A stretch of DNA of 64,000 bases, from contig JAWPMV010000001.1 in assembly GCA_033391075.1 (NCBI GenBank), positions 4,650,001 to 4,714,000 on the forward strand. The letters are read 5' to 3'. The position numbers and the translations under genes were made by a program. Source of the stretch: Bacteroidia bacterium. GTDB taxonomy: Bacteria; Bacteroidota; Bacteroidia; J057. This document shows positions 34,910 to 44,872 of the stretch, one piece after another (position 1 is the first letter of the stretch; every line of letters starts with the position of its first letter). The notes beneath the pieces were generated by a model, which made no database searches, was not told the DNA's origin, and saw nothing but the letters and a program-made list of their open reading frames with translations.

Positions 34910-37045
34910 CTAAACACTTCTTATCATCATCGCCTGTTCTTTTCCGAGTCTGTTCATCACATTCTCTCTGATCAGTCGGTAGAAATGTTTACGACCTGTT
35001 GCTTTATCCTGACGGATAATTCCTTTCTCTATCATGATCTTGATATACTTCTTTGCCGTGGTACCTTTAATGTTGAGCTTTTGCTCCAGGTCCTGTGCAA
35101 AGAATCCATCCTGGGCATTTTCCACCAGGAATTTTGGCATATCAAATACAACTTCAAAGATGGTTCCGGCTCTGTATAAGTCGAAGAACATATAACGGAT
35201 TCCTTGTTCCAGCTGCTTATTATTGGTCAATTGCATGCTGAGGAAAAAGCCCAGACGATTTACTTCTTTGAAAGTGATATAGGATCTGAGGTTTCTGTAG
35301 GAGAAATTCAGATGCTCAGCAGCTAAAGGAAGGTCCCCTTTGCTGATATTTATACATTTATTGATAGTTTTATTTCGAACGGAATTGGGTACGTCTTTGA
35401 ACTCTCCTTCTTTCCAATCGCCTTGAATAAAGCTCAAAGGATTGTCTTTATTCTCGAAGGATTTGATCAGTTGTTCGCTCAACCTAAGGGCAATCGCATC
35501 TTTGCTAACCAAAGCAGATACTCTCAAGGATTTCAACTCATACAACTGATACTTGAAATATGTCCGTATGCTAAAGTGAGAAATGGGTTCCATATCCATA
35601 TAGATGGACAAGAGCTCATCTATCTGAGATTTGCTGAAAAACTCAAGATTTTCCTCTATGCTGTCAATGATCTCGGCAACCTTATCAAAAAATTCGTCCA
35701 GGATATCGACCATCCAGGAAACACCGGGTTCTTTGGCCTCTATCAAAAATACCTGATTGGCCAGGCTCAATCCGGAAATGATCAGGTTTGCGCCTCCTTC
35801 CTCAATCCGCTTACTTCCTTGTTTGAGGATATTTGAAATCAACTCATAGGACTTCTGCGGATTTCCGTTTAGCCGTACATGATCAACATAGCTTTTGGCT
35901 GCTTCAATGTACAGGGGATAATCCTGATTTCTCCGATAAAACTGGACAGTCTCTTTAAGATCTTTTTCTGTGAGATTACGACCCGTCTCGTACATCGCTA
36001 CAGATCTTTGCAGCTTGTACTTCATAGCAGAATTCTCATCATTCCTTTCTTCTGAAATCTCTATGGCTTTCTCAATTTTCTCTACCGCATGCTTAGAGAA
36101 ACTCGCCTGCTCTAAATTATCATTGGTCATGCCGTACAACTGGCGATAGAGGCTCCCTACGAAACTAAGGATTCTTGCCTGCGTAAAGGCTGGAAGATTC
36201 TCGCGGACCTGGTGAAATTGAGATTCAACTTCTCTCAATCTTTGCTGGCGGTCCTCCAACATCAGTTGCTTGCTATCATAATTTTTGGAGAAAGTCCCAT
36301 TTACGACACTGGTTTCCAACTCATAAATAGCATAATCATAAATCTTCTGGCCAATCGGAGTATCCATACTATCCCTTATTTCTGGAAGTTCATGGATAAG
36401 ATCCTGTAGTTTCTGAGGAATGTCTGTTCCTTCTTGTTGGATATAAAATGCGATCAGGAAAAAGTACACAGAGAGTTTGTGTTCTGGATTACTTTCTCTA
36501 AGCGCTTTGTCCAGCCAGATTTTACTCTTATTTACCTGATCTTTGTTATTTTCATTAAGATATACATAACCAATCAGGGAAGATACATCAGAAATCAGAG
36601 ATTCATCTATTTTTTGCCATTCGATGGCACTGATGTGGGTTTCGAAATTATCTATAGAGGTTTTACGGATTTGGCGGTCGAAAGAGATCATCAACAAATC
36701 CAGATAGGCTTCCCAGCCCTCATGGTTCATAGTGGCATGCTGTACATTCTTGAGAGAATTGCTGCGATGACGCACAATGTCCATAACAAATTTATAACCC
36801 TCCGTATCTCGGCGATAAAAACTGTATAAAAGGGCCTGCTTTGCAATAAACATATAATAATCCTGGTCCTTCTGATTGCCTAAAGGGGCATTTTGAAGTT
36901 CCAGTGCCAAAGCTTCTTCCAGCTTACGGCAGTCTTTTATGTCAAGTTGCTTTAAAAGCTCTTTTAACGCATTGGGAATGGATTGTCCCCGCGATAAACT
37001 GTTCAAATCGAGGAGAAACTGGTAGGGAAAAGCATTTTCGTACAT
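34910..37045 (-). CDS. Large helical protein with two C-terminal HTH-like segments; unknown
   Basis: I do not recognise a family for the first 560 residues. They are predominantly helical with a TPR-like look (many A/L/Y-rich helices such as YDYAIYELETSVVNGTFS and VEKIEKAIEISEERNDENSA) and have no signal peptide. Residues 569-595 (KGDLPLAAEHLNFSYRNLRS) resemble a helix-turn-helix, and 646-695 (DLEQKLNIKGTTAKKYIKIM, then IEKGIIRQDKATGRKHFYRL) resemble a winged helix. This suggests a DNA-binding regulator with a large sensing or scaffold part. It is flanked by a 527-bp AT-rich gap upstream and a terminator downstream, so it is probably monocistronic. Other possibilities include a structural protein in which the helices are coincidental. 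Confidence 0.55.
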   Translation of the reverse strand: MYENAFPYQFLLDLNSLSRGQSIPNALKELLKQLDIKDCRKLEEALALELQNAPLGNQKDQDYYMFIAKQALLYSFYRRDTEGYKFVMDIVRHRSNSLKNVQHATMNHEGWEAYLDLLMISFDRQIRKTSIDNFETHISAIEWQKIDESLISDVSSLIGYVYLNENNKDQVNKSKIWLDKALRESNPEHKLSVYFFLIAFYIQQEGTDIPQKLQDLIHELPEIRDSMDTPIGQKIYDYAIYELETSVVNGTFSKNYDSKQLMLEDRQQRLREVESQFHQVRENLPAFTQARILSFVGSLYRQLYGMTNDNLEQASFSKHAVEKIEKAIEISEERNDENSAMKYKLQRSVAMYETGRNLTEKDLKETVQFYRRNQDYPLYIEAAKSYVDHVRLNGNPQKSYELISNILKQGSKRIEEGGANLIISGLSLANQVFLIEAKEPGVSWMVDILDEFFDKVAEIIDSIEENLEFFSKSQIDELLSIYMDMEPISHFSIRTYFKYQLYELKSLRVSALVSKDAIALRLSEQLIKSFENKDNPLSFIQGDWKEGEFKDVPNSVRNKTINKCINISKGDLPLAAEHLNFSYRNLRSYITFKEVNRLGFFLSMQLTNNKQLEQGIRYMFFDLYRAGTIFEVVFDMPKFLVENAQDGFFAQDLEQKLNIKGTTAKKYIKIMIEKGIIRQDKATGRKHFYRLIRENVMNRLGKEQAMMIRSV

Positions 37046-37572
37046 GATTCCTTATTTCTTTTCTTTTCTTGCTAAATACTCAATAGTTAACGATTCAATA
37101 ATTCTGAATTACTGGTCCATGTCGCGATATCCTGTGATGCATGGAACCATGTTCACATTGTGTGTTCAAAGTGCTTATTTAGAATTTCCCTGAGTTTTGC
37201 GGCTTACCTTGTGTTTTCTGTTGTTCTTGCTTTCGAATTCGTATTAGTCAATTTGTTTCTATTTGCCAAACAATGGCCGCTATCCGAAGATTTTTGTTTC
37301 AGCAAAAATTACTCCAATAATCTATTGATTGTAAATCTCTCAATAATGAAATACATATTAATTTTTGGCTCGGCAATTACGCAGATTTAGCACACATATC
37401 CAAACTAATAATTGTGATTTTTGTACTGGATTCACCAGTATTTTAACAATTCAAACTTAGCTCGGATGAATACATGACATATTTCAGGTGTTATACCCTA
37501 CTAACTGCACAAAAGATCAGATTGTTTATAATTCAAAATATAAGGAATATTTACCAGGGATAAAAAGCATTC
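37046..37572. other. AT-rich intergenic region, no gene seen
   Basis: This 527-bp gap holds a small inverted repeat (TCCATG/CATGGA around 37116-37145) and a 76-residue GTG-started frame (37160-37390, +) that I do not consider a gene. On the - strand TAAGTTTG at 37459-37452 fits the -7 box but has no -33 partner. I see nothing else. Confidence 0.5.
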
Positions 37573-40155
37573 CTACTGTTGTTTATGGACACTCATAAGC
37601 TCAGTTTCCCTACCAAACCATTTTTCCAGGGTTTCGGCCAAAAGCTCCCAACGAACAGGCTTTGCCAAAAAATCGTCCATTCCTGCTTTAAAACAGTCCC
37701 TTTTCTCAGATTCCATAGCATTTGCTGTAAGTGCAATGATGATAGGCTGTTGGGGCAATGAGGTACTATCCAGTTTCCTTACTTCTCTTGTAGCTTCCAA
37801 ACCATCCATTTCAGGCATTTGCATATCCATGAGGATGAGGTCATATCTTTTTTCTCCTACTGCTTTCAGTACTTCCAGTCCATTCCCGGCAATATCTGCA
37901 TGAAGACCGAGTTTCCCCATAATCTTCTTTATCACTTTTTGGTTGATTGGATTATCCTCTGCAATCAGAATCTCTATAGGCTTTGCCAGATTCACCAGCA
38001 TATCTGACTTTTCCTGGACTTTTTTCTTCTTTTCGGGGGCTTTATTGCTCAGACATTCTGTAATCACCTTTTTCAACTGAGACTTTCTGCATGGTTTTGT
38101 CAGGAGGGCCCTGAAAAGCCCACTTCTTGACTCTGGAGGTAATTGCGCTACCGAGCTTAATAAGATAAAGGGTGGGCCCTGATCTTTTAATTCATCCCGA
38201 CTTTTCCTGGCCAGATCTATCCCGTTCATGCCCGGCATGTGAAGGTCGGTTATAACCAGTTTTATCTCATTTTTTGTCCCCAAATGCTCCCAGGCTTCTT
38301 CGGCACTAATGGTGGAAATCGGATGCACCCCCAGGGCTTTACAATGGGTCTCAAGAATCTTCAAATTGGTTGTATTATCATCAACCAAAAGTACCTGGAT
38401 CAGCTCTTCCTTTTTATTTTCAGGGGAAAGTAATTTTTTCTTCTCCTCTTTTTTCTCGCTGCTATAGGTTTTGATCTCAAAAAAGAATTCTGTGCCCTCA
38501 CCTTCTACACTTTGGACCCATATTTCTCCTTGCATCAATTCTACCAATCTTTTGCAAATAGCCAGTCCTAAACCCGAGCCTCCATACTTTCGATTGGTCG
38601 AGGCATCTACTTGCGAAAAGGAACGGAATAAACGGTGAATCTTGTTTTTTGGAATTCCAACTCCTGTATCTTTTACTGAAAACTGGAGGACATGTCCTTC
38701 TTCCCACCTTCCCTTGCATCTAACCTGTACTAGTATTTCTCCTTTTTCTGTGAATTTGATCGCATTATTAATAAGATTTACAAGTATTTGCTGAATTCGG
38801 ACTATATCCCCTTTGATGAAATCTGGCATATTGTCTCCAAACATTGCCAATAACTCCAATCCTTTTTCACGGGCTTTAGGTCCTAATAAATCCAGGGCAT
38901 TATCAATCGGATCACTAAATCTAAAATCAATAAATTCCAGCTCCATATTGCCAGATTCGATTTTGGAATAGTCCAAAATATCATTGATCACAGAAAGGAG
39001 GTTGTTTCCCCCTATTTTTATGGTATCCAGGTAATCTTCCTGGGTATCATTCAGGCGAGTTTCGGCAAGTAAGCCTGCCATCCCTATCACTGCATTGAGT
39101 GGAGTTCTGATCTCATGACTCATGGTAGACAGGAATTCCGACTTCGCACGAGTAGCAGCCTCGGCAGCATCTTTAGCCTTTATCAGGTTCTCCTCAATTT
39201 CTTTTTGCATACTGATATCCTGCAAAATCCCTCTGACGCAAATGAGTTTGCCTCTATCATTTTTTATGGGCTTAAATATCATGAGCAAATCTCTCTCCTC
39301 TTGTTGGGCAGTAAATACTTTGAATTCCAGCCGTACCTGTTCGCTCTCCTCTACAACATTTCTCAGGGTATTCTGTACTTTCAGGCGATCAGCCGGATGG
39401 ATAAGGCCATATACATCCCCGATCGTTAGGGAGCTTCCATGTTCCATACCCAAAATATCCAGAACCGCATCTGACCATTCCCAATAATTGCTTGAAGGGT
39501 CCCAACTCCAGTTCCCCAAATTGGCTATTCCCTGTGCTTCTTTTAAAATATACTGGTCAGCCTTTATTCTGTTTGTATTCATTTGTTTGGCCTCATAATA
39601 ATGCTGAATGATTGCTACAAGGCTGACAAAAACCAAAACATTTAATAGGGTATTGAAGAGGAAAACATCCTGAGGAGTCCCCATACTTTGAGGAAAGAAG
39701 GGAAAGATCTCAAAAAGAACAAGTCCATAAAGCGCTACTGCAAAAGTTATGGATATCGCTCGTTTTATAACCTCAGCATGCGAAAAAATCAAGAAGGGAA
39801 GCAAAGCAAAAATATAAAAGCCATTTTGCAAGCCATTTCTCGATTCAAAATATGCACAAACTATGTATAGGGAAATACTCAGACCCGCCAGGGCACCAAA
39901 ACGTACCAAATCAAGCAGACCAAATTTCCGGAGGTAAATCAGTAAAAAGGAAAGTGCAAATATTCCAACCGTAACCAACTTGATACTCAGCAAGAACATC
40001 TGAGTCTTCCAGGAAATACAAAAAGCCGCAAGCCCACCTACCAGAATATACAGTAATACCGTATTGGTAATCTTACTTACACTCCGCATGTGATCGGGAC
40101 CAAGGTCAATTCCTCGTCGAATAATACTTTGATACCCTGATTGCAAACGACCCAT
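37573..40155 (-). CDS. Hybrid sensor histidine kinase with two receiver domains
   Basis: From ATG 40155 (MGRLQSGYQSIIRRG) the protein has 860 residues. The start at 40203 is unlikely because the promoter -7 box at 40190-40183 lies inside that extension. About six TM helices (residues 25-205) are followed by a PAS domain (about 215-335; LGNWSWDPSSNYWEW, IHPADR), a HisKA box (FLSTMSHEIRTPLNAVIG) and HATPase motifs (NLINNAIKFTEKG, DTGVGIP, GSGLGLAI). Then come a REC domain with Asp in VITDLHMPGMNG and a second REC with Asp in LILMDMQMPEMDG. It lacks a DNA-binding output; a phosphotransfer or separate output protein is not adjacent. The signal it senses is unknown; membrane placement suggests an envelope or respiratory cue. 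Confidence 0.93.
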   Translation of the reverse strand: MGRLQSGYQSIIRRGIDLGPDHMRSVSKITNTVLLYILVGGLAAFCISWKTQMFLLSIKLVTVGIFALSFLLIYLRKFGLLDLVRFGALAGLSISLYIVCAYFESRNGLQNGFYIFALLPFLIFSHAEVIKRAISITFAVALYGLVLFEIFPFFPQSMGTPQDVFLFNTLLNVLVFVSLVAIIQHYYEAKQMNTNRIKADQYILKEAQGIANLGNWSWDPSSNYWEWSDAVLDILGMEHGSSLTIGDVYGLIHPADRLKVQNTLRNVVEESEQVRLEFKVFTAQQEERDLLMIFKPIKNDRGKLICVRGILQDISMQKEIEENLIKAKDAAEAATRAKSEFLSTMSHEIRTPLNAVIGMAGLLAETRLNDTQEDYLDTIKIGGNNLLSVINDILDYSKIESGNMELEFIDFRFSDPIDNALDLLGPKAREKGLELLAMFGDNMPDFIKGDIVRIQQILVNLINNAIKFTEKGEILVQVRCKGRWEEGHVLQFSVKDTGVGIPKNKIHRLFRSFSQVDASTNRKYGGSGLGLAICKRLVELMQGEIWVQSVEGEGTEFFFEIKTYSSEKKEEKKKLLSPENKKEELIQVLLVDDNTTNLKILETHCKALGVHPISTISAEEAWEHLGTKNEIKLVITDLHMPGMNGIDLARKSRDELKDQGPPFILLSSVAQLPPESRSGLFRALLTKPCRKSQLKKVITECLSNKAPEKKKKVQEKSDMLVNLAKPIEILIAEDNPINQKVIKKIMGKLGLHADIAGNGLEVLKAVGEKRYDLILMDMQMPEMDGLEATREVRKLDSTSLPQQPIIIALTANAMESEKRDCFKAGMDDFLAKPVRWELLAETLEKWFGRETELMSVHKQQ

Positions 40156-40182
40156 TATTTGATTCAATGATTGGATTACTAT

Positions 40183-40213
40183 CAAACATAATATTATCAA
40201 CAATCAAAACAAT
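40183..40213 (-). promoter_or_regulatory. Candidate promoter of the hybrid kinase (ATTG-N19-TATGTTTG)
   Basis: On the - strand the -33 ATTG lies at 40213-40210 and the -7 TATGTTTG at 40190-40183, spaced by 19 bp. The -7 box is exact. It places the likely transcription start about 20 bp before ATG 40155, supporting that start. Confidence 0.5.
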
Positions 40214-40263
40214 TGAGAAAACGGGAGTTATATTACCTCTGTTAGGAAAGGCAGGGAATGTTG

Positions 40264-42411
40264 TTATAGCAAACTATTAAGCTTACGTACTATCCACTCT
40301 ATTGAAAGCAGTGAAAGTAGAATCCCCAATATCCAGGGGAAATTGTGGAAAGGGGTTCGGCTTCTTCGGGTATCCAATTGAGGTTTCATACCCGGCAGTG
40401 ATTTGAGTTTAGCAGAAAGCTGAGCTAAATCTCTGGCAAACAGGAAGTCTCCTTCCGTACGCAGGGATATCTGCTCCATCAAGTCCTTATCAGCCTGTAA
40501 TTGAAAGTGCTCAACATTTGACCTCCCCACAGAGAACTGCCCCCGATCTGTACCAATCATGGCATTATCTTTTCGACCTTCTGCTGTATAGGAATAGGTG
40601 CCTTCCTCCAATTTGGGAATCTCGATAAAGTATTGAGCGTCCTGGGTTTCATTGAGGAAATAATCCGTAGAGCTCCCATCCGGAGATTTGATGCTTAATT
40701 TGATAGCTACTTTGGGTAAAGGATTATAGCTATCGTCATATGCCTGTCCACTAAACAGAATGGGATCAGAACCGGTGAATATTCTTTTGGAAGGATTGAC
40801 CTTGAATTTCCGTTTGTCATCTGATACAATCAGCCATTTGATGTTGTTGAACAACCAGGCATCAAATTGCTCAAAGTCTCCGGATTCGGTATAGCTGTGA
40901 GCACGCATACGCCAGAAATTCTCACCAAGAAATACCATATTTTTTCTACCCAGATGATTTTGCAAGGCATATACCGGATAATCCAATTGAACATTCTTGA
41001 TCTTGGCGGTAGCGTATACCTCAGCTGTTTTCTTGGCTTCCCAGGCAGAATTATTTCGGTATACCGGAGGCACACTATTGGCCCATTGTAACCAATTGTC
41101 TGCAAAGGTAAAGGTAGAGTGGTTGCTATATTTCTTTTTAAAATCCGGGATAACCTCCTCTGCGCGTGGGCTATAGCTTTTGGGGCTTATTGCCATATAT
41201 TCAAAGAGAGGCTGCATACTTCTGAGGTCAGTAAAAATCCCTGAGAAATACATAACGGGCTTGTTTTGCTCTTTGATCTGTTCGCTTACTTTGGCCACCA
41301 TAGCTTTATCTGCAGAGCTTCCCGGCCAATTGTGTAAAATAAAGAGGTCGTAGTCCTCGAGGTTTACGGTATTGGGATTCAGGTAGTAGGAGCCGGATTG
41401 TTTTAGAATAAATTCATCCAGCTCATAGCTTTTCTCCCGCTTCAAAGCAATTCGCAAAGCGCCCAAATCCGGATGAGGAGAACCTGCGAAGAGGGCAATC
41501 TTTACTCGTGTCTCCAGAACATTGACAAAGAAATTGCGGCTATTGTTTCTATAGCTAATTTCATTTTCCAGCCGGCTCACCTCAATTCGAAATTGTTGTA
41601 ATCCCACCTCTTCCGGTTTCACCAGGAAAGTGAGTTCCCCCTGATTTTTCGCACTCCCAAGATTTAACGTCTGGGTTTCCAGTACTTTGTCCCGGTTTCT
41701 CAATCGGACCTGTAAGGGAGCACGGTCAAATCCATTACTCTGGATTTTTACCCGTATAGGCATATCATTGTTGAGGTAGGCTATTTCATTGAAAAGCACC
41801 TCTTTTATGATGATATCCTTTTGGTCGGAGGTATCTCCGAGCAAGACCGTATAAATAGGGACTTTATTTCCTTCCAGGCCATACAGCGGGTTGATTCCTG
41901 AAGTCAGAATCCCATCAGAAGCCAGAACCACTGCTTGTAGATTCTGGTTTTGATATAATTTCTTCAGGTCTTTTAAGGCCTGCGAAATATTGGTTCCGGT
42001 TTTTGAGAAGTTCAGGGAATCGAGCTCCACTTTACTTTCCAGAGAGGTTCCAAAACCAAACATTTGGAAATCAAAGTTATCTCCACTGAACTGTCCCTGC
42101 AAATCTTTTACAAGCGCAGGATATTCATTTTTGACAAATGCAGAATCTTTCTGAACCAGTAAGCTTTCTGAATTGTCCTGGAGAAAAGCGATGACAGGCG
42201 GATATTCCACCGAACTTCTCATAACCATCATGGGCTTTAGCAGGAGAATAGCTATCAGGCATAAGGCCACAAATCGAAATACTCCTAAAAATATTCTCCA
42301 TCTCCGGGAAAGGATTTCCGACGTTCCCCTATACATAAAATAGGACAGACCAGCTGCCAATGCTATGATCAGGAGAATAAAGAGAGGAGAGTTACTAAAG
42401 CTTATATCCAT
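40264..42411 (-). CDS. VWA-like membrane protein, BatA/YegL-type envelope
   Basis: Two N-terminal TM helices (about 10-28 and 40-60), a long periplasmic part and a C-terminal TM helix (about 692-708) make it a membrane-anchored protein. The start MDISFSNSPLFILLIIALA is hydrophobic. Residues about 70-200 have a VWA-like pattern (VIAFLQDNSESLLV, then TNISQALKDLKKLYQNQNLQAVVLASDGILTSG), in which the first metal site reads D-N-S-E-S. A large beta region (about 225-420) and a glutamine-amidotransferase-like Rossmann segment (about 310-400, VKIALFAGSPHPDLGAL) follow. Such proteins are widespread in Bacteroidota, with unknown role. The gene begins 22 bp after fabG, suggesting one operon. Confidence 0.75.
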   Translation of the reverse strand: MDISFSNSPLFILLIIALAAGLSYFMYRGTSEILSRRWRIFLGVFRFVALCLIAILLLKPMMVMRSSVEYPPVIAFLQDNSESLLVQKDSAFVKNEYPALVKDLQGQFSGDNFDFQMFGFGTSLESKVELDSLNFSKTGTNISQALKDLKKLYQNQNLQAVVLASDGILTSGINPLYGLEGNKVPIYTVLLGDTSDQKDIIIKEVLFNEIAYLNNDMPIRVKIQSNGFDRAPLQVRLRNRDKVLETQTLNLGSAKNQGELTFLVKPEEVGLQQFRIEVSRLENEISYRNNSRNFFVNVLETRVKIALFAGSPHPDLGALRIALKREKSYELDEFILKQSGSYYLNPNTVNLEDYDLFILHNWPGSSADKAMVAKVSEQIKEQNKPVMYFSGIFTDLRSMQPLFEYMAISPKSYSPRAEEVIPDFKKKYSNHSTFTFADNWLQWANSVPPVYRNNSAWEAKKTAEVYATAKIKNVQLDYPVYALQNHLGRKNMVFLGENFWRMRAHSYTESGDFEQFDAWLFNNIKWLIVSDDKRKFKVNPSKRIFTGSDPILFSGQAYDDSYNPLPKVAIKLSIKSPDGSSTDYFLNETQDAQYFIEIPKLEEGTYSYTAEGRKDNAMIGTDRGQFSVGRSNVEHFQLQADKDLMEQISLRTEGDFLFARDLAQLSAKLKSLPGMKPQLDTRRSRTPFHNFPWILGILLSLLSIEWIVRKLNSLL

Positions 42412-42433
42412 GAATAAAATCTTATCAGGCTTC

Positions 42434-43183
42434 CTACATCATCACCATACCCCCGTCGACATTAAATACCTGTCCGGTGATATAAGAGGACATATCTGAA
42501 GCCAGAAACACACATAAATCAGCTACGTCTTTGGGCTCCCCGGCTCTTTTGAGGGGTATGCCTTCCAACCAATTGGCCAATTCTTTTTCTGGTAGTTCAG
42601 CGGTCATTTCTGTAGCTATAAATCCGGGAGCAACAACATTGGCACGAATCCCGCGAGAACCAATTTCTTTGGCCACAGATTTCGTAAAGCCGATCATACC
42701 TGATTTAGAGGCAGCATAATTTGCTTGGCCGGCATTTCCAGTAAGTCCCACTACAGAACTAATATTAATAAAAGAACCACTACGCTGCTTAAGCATAGGT
42801 CTTAGCAAGGCCTTGGTCGTGTAGAAAACGGAATTCAAATTCGTTGTAATCACTTGATTCCATTGTTCTTCATTCATTCTCAAAAGCAGGTTGTCTTTGG
42901 TAATACCTGCATTGTTCACCACTACATCTATGCGACCAAATGTTGCCAAAACATCGTCCAGTGTTTTCTGAATTCCTTCAAAATCACTGGCATCGGTTTG
43001 ATAGCCTTTTGCCTCGACTCCTTTTGCCTTCAACTCTGCTTCGAGCGCCTGGGCTTTTTCGACTGATGAGCGATAGGTAAATGCTACCTGAGCGCCCTGT
43101 GCAGCGAATTCTTCCGCTATGGCTCTTCCTATTCCTCTGGTGGCACCAGTTACGAGTGCAATTTTTCCTTCGAGTAACTTCAT
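42434..43183 (-). CDS. fabG: 3-oxoacyl-[acyl-carrier-protein] reductase
   Basis: FabG reduces 3-ketoacyl-ACP with NADPH in fatty acid elongation. The 249-residue short-chain dehydrogenase has the cofactor motif TGATRGIGRAIAEE, NNAGIT, and the catalytic Ser-Tyr-Lys triad in INISSVVGLTGN and YAASKSG. GFIATEMTAELPEKE and SDMSSYITGQVFNVDGG are FabG-specific C-terminal segments. A VWA membrane gene follows on the same strand 22 bp later, but no other fatty acid genes are adjacent. A TATATTCG box at 43215-43208 (one base from consensus) is a weak promoter candidate. Confidence 0.92.
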   Translation of the reverse strand: MKLLEGKIALVTGATRGIGRAIAEEFAAQGAQVAFTYRSSVEKAQALEAELKAKGVEAKGYQTDASDFEGIQKTLDDVLATFGRIDVVVNNAGITKDNLLLRMNEEQWNQVITTNLNSVFYTTKALLRPMLKQRSGSFINISSVVGLTGNAGQANYAASKSGMIGFTKSVAKEIGSRGIRANVVAPGFIATEMTAELPEKELANWLEGIPLKRAGEPKDVADLCVFLASDMSSYITGQVFNVDGGMVMM

Positions 43184-43342
43184 ATTGACTTGATTCTAAT
43201 TGACCTGCGAATATACGCCTTTCATCGAAATATTAAGGCTTCATTCGATAAGCTCAATCATCTGCTATACAAAAGCCCTGACTTTTGCAAAACAGTCAAT
43301 ATAAATAATAGCATTATGTGTGGGGTATTTTTGCGATCAGGT

Positions 43343-43690
43343 TCAGAGATTCTCAATTTTCTCCATGACCTTATTGTAAATGGGATCTACAAAGAAAAGG
43401 AATCCAAAACCCATACCTGCCATAATAAAGAAGGGGGTTTCTAAGGTAGCCGTTAAAGCTATTCCGAAGAACATAGAACAGAGAAAAAATGCCCAGCCAA
43501 ACTTATTCTTCCTTATTTTTTTAACTTTTGGCTTTCTATTTTTCCTTCTGCCGCGGGTTTCTGTTACTTCAACAGGCACATAGATTTCAGCCTCCGGATT
43601 AAGGTGTCTTTCTGTAGCAAGGTTCTGGTCTCCTTCCAGAATTTCGTGTTCTACGATATCAAACTTGTTTTCTTCTTTGGAGAAACTCAT
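43343..43690 (-). CDS. Hypothetical membrane protein, basic middle segment
   Basis: No family is recognised. The 115-residue product has an acidic N-terminus (EENKFDIVEHEILEGD), a basic segment RRKNRKPKVKKIRKNKFG (about 46-63), then two hydrophobic helices (about 64-83 and 85-103). The basic stretch before the helices suggests the N-terminus stays in the cytoplasm. It is divergent from the LRR gene; that gene's promoter -33 element lies in its first codons. Confidence 0.6.
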   Translation of the reverse strand: MSFSKEENKFDIVEHEILEGDQNLATERHLNPEAEIYVPVEVTETRGRRKNRKPKVKKIRKNKFGWAFFLCSMFFGIALTATLETPFFIMAGMGFGFLFFVDPIYNKVMEKIENL

Positions 43691-43706
43691 AGGGCATGTA
43701 AATTTG
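43676..43706 (+). promoter_or_regulatory. Promoter of the LRR gene (TTTG-N19-TAAATTTG)
   Basis: TTTG at 43676-43679 and TAAATTTG at 43699-43706 are spaced by 19 bp, an exact consensus Bacteroidota promoter. It ends 52 bp before the TTG start at 43759. The -33 part overlaps the first codons of the divergent gene. Confidence 0.65.
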
Positions 43707-43758
43707 ATCGCGAAGGAATTACTCCTTCCGACTAAAGATACAACAAATCGACTGAAGG

Positions 43759-44715
43759 TTGAAGATTTCAGATAATATTCTCACAAAACTCGACCATCCG
43801 GCAAAAATCGTCGATTTAGCACTGGATTGGGAGCTTATTTCTTCGCTACAGGAAAAAAAGTGGGAAGAAATTCCTGAGCTTTCTGCCTTCATTCATCTAA
43901 AAAAGCTGAGCCTGGCGGGCCATGAAATTCAAAAGCTGGAGGGCTTAATTGCTTCACTCACTCAAGTTGATCTCTCCTACAACCTGCTTAGAGAAACTCG
44001 AGGACTAGCTCCCATGGATAATCTCAAAGAGCTGGACCTTTCCTTTAATGAATTGGAGAACATATCAGAAATTGCCGGATGTCAGCAATTGACCCGATTG
44101 AATCTTGCCCACAATTTTCTCAAAGACCTTTCGCCCCTCTCTACTCTGAATAAACTCCAGCTACTAGCTATCTCAGGAAACAAAAGGGTGAAAGATCTAT
44201 CTTTTGCTTTGAACATGGAAGATTTACAGACCTTTTATGCCAAGCAATTGAGTCTCATGGATTGGGGACAGCTAAATAATTTATCATCACTGGAAGCCCT
44301 ATATATCAGCCCCATCTCATTTGAAAGCCTAAACAGCCTCCGCTCCCTTCCCAAACTGGAAACTTTGCATCTGAGTGCAAATAAAGTCCCTGAGCATGGG
44401 GTTTTGCCATATTTCCCTCACCTAAAGCACTTGAGCATCTTAAAAGGGAAACATCTACGCAAACTGGATGGAATCGACAAACTGACAGGGCTGACTCATT
44501 TAAATTTGGCCCAAAATCAATTAGAGCAGCTTCCTGACTTGAAGGGAATGCAGAATTTGGAAGAAGTAATCCTCAAACAAAATCCCTTGTTATCAATTGA
44601 TGCACTCTTCGAATTGAATAATCTGAAAAAACTGGACATCAGGGATACCGGCTTAAAAGGATCAATGGTAAAAAAGTTGATCCAACATTTTGCAGAGGCA
44701 GAGGTCCTGTTTTAA
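43759..44715 (+). CDS. Leucine-rich repeat protein
   Basis: The 318-residue protein is built of about 11-12 LRR units of 20-24 residues with the pattern L..L.LS.N.L..(L/I)..L..L (e.g. LKELDLSFNELENIS, LTRLNLAHNFLKDLS, LTHLNLAQNQLEQLP). There is no signal peptide, so it is probably cytoplasmic, which fits an SDS22-like architecture. The start is TTG 43759: a stop lies 2 codons upstream (43753-43755) and the first in-frame ATG is inside the repeats. Role: a protein-protein interaction scaffold; the partner is unknown. A consensus promoter lies upstream. Confidence 0.85.
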   Translation: MKISDNILTKLDHPAKIVDLALDWELISSLQEKKWEEIPELSAFIHLKKLSLAGHEIQKLEGLIASLTQVDLSYNLLRETRGLAPMDNLKELDLSFNELENISEIAGCQQLTRLNLAHNFLKDLSPLSTLNKLQLLAISGNKRVKDLSFALNMEDLQTFYAKQLSLMDWGQLNNLSSLEALYISPISFESLNSLRSLPKLETLHLSANKVPEHGVLPYFPHLKHLSILKGKHLRKLDGIDKLTGLTHLNLAQNQLEQLPDLKGMQNLEEVILKQNPLLSIDALFELNNLKKLDIRDTGLKGSMVKKLIQHFAEAEVLF

Positions 44716-44872
44716 TCCCCTTTTCAAAAGCTAAAATTAAAGGAAGCAGAAATTGCATCTTTGAAAGAAGATAGGGCTTACAATTACCTGATGCTCATTT
44801 CAAGTCCTGGAAATGCTTAGAACGGCAGACCGGACGCCATTCATTTTTAAAGATGGGGATATGATAAGATAA

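Noticed and set aside
37160-37390. 76-residue GTG-started frame on the + strand
   Set aside because: AT-rich composition and no resemblance to a family; no promoter before it.
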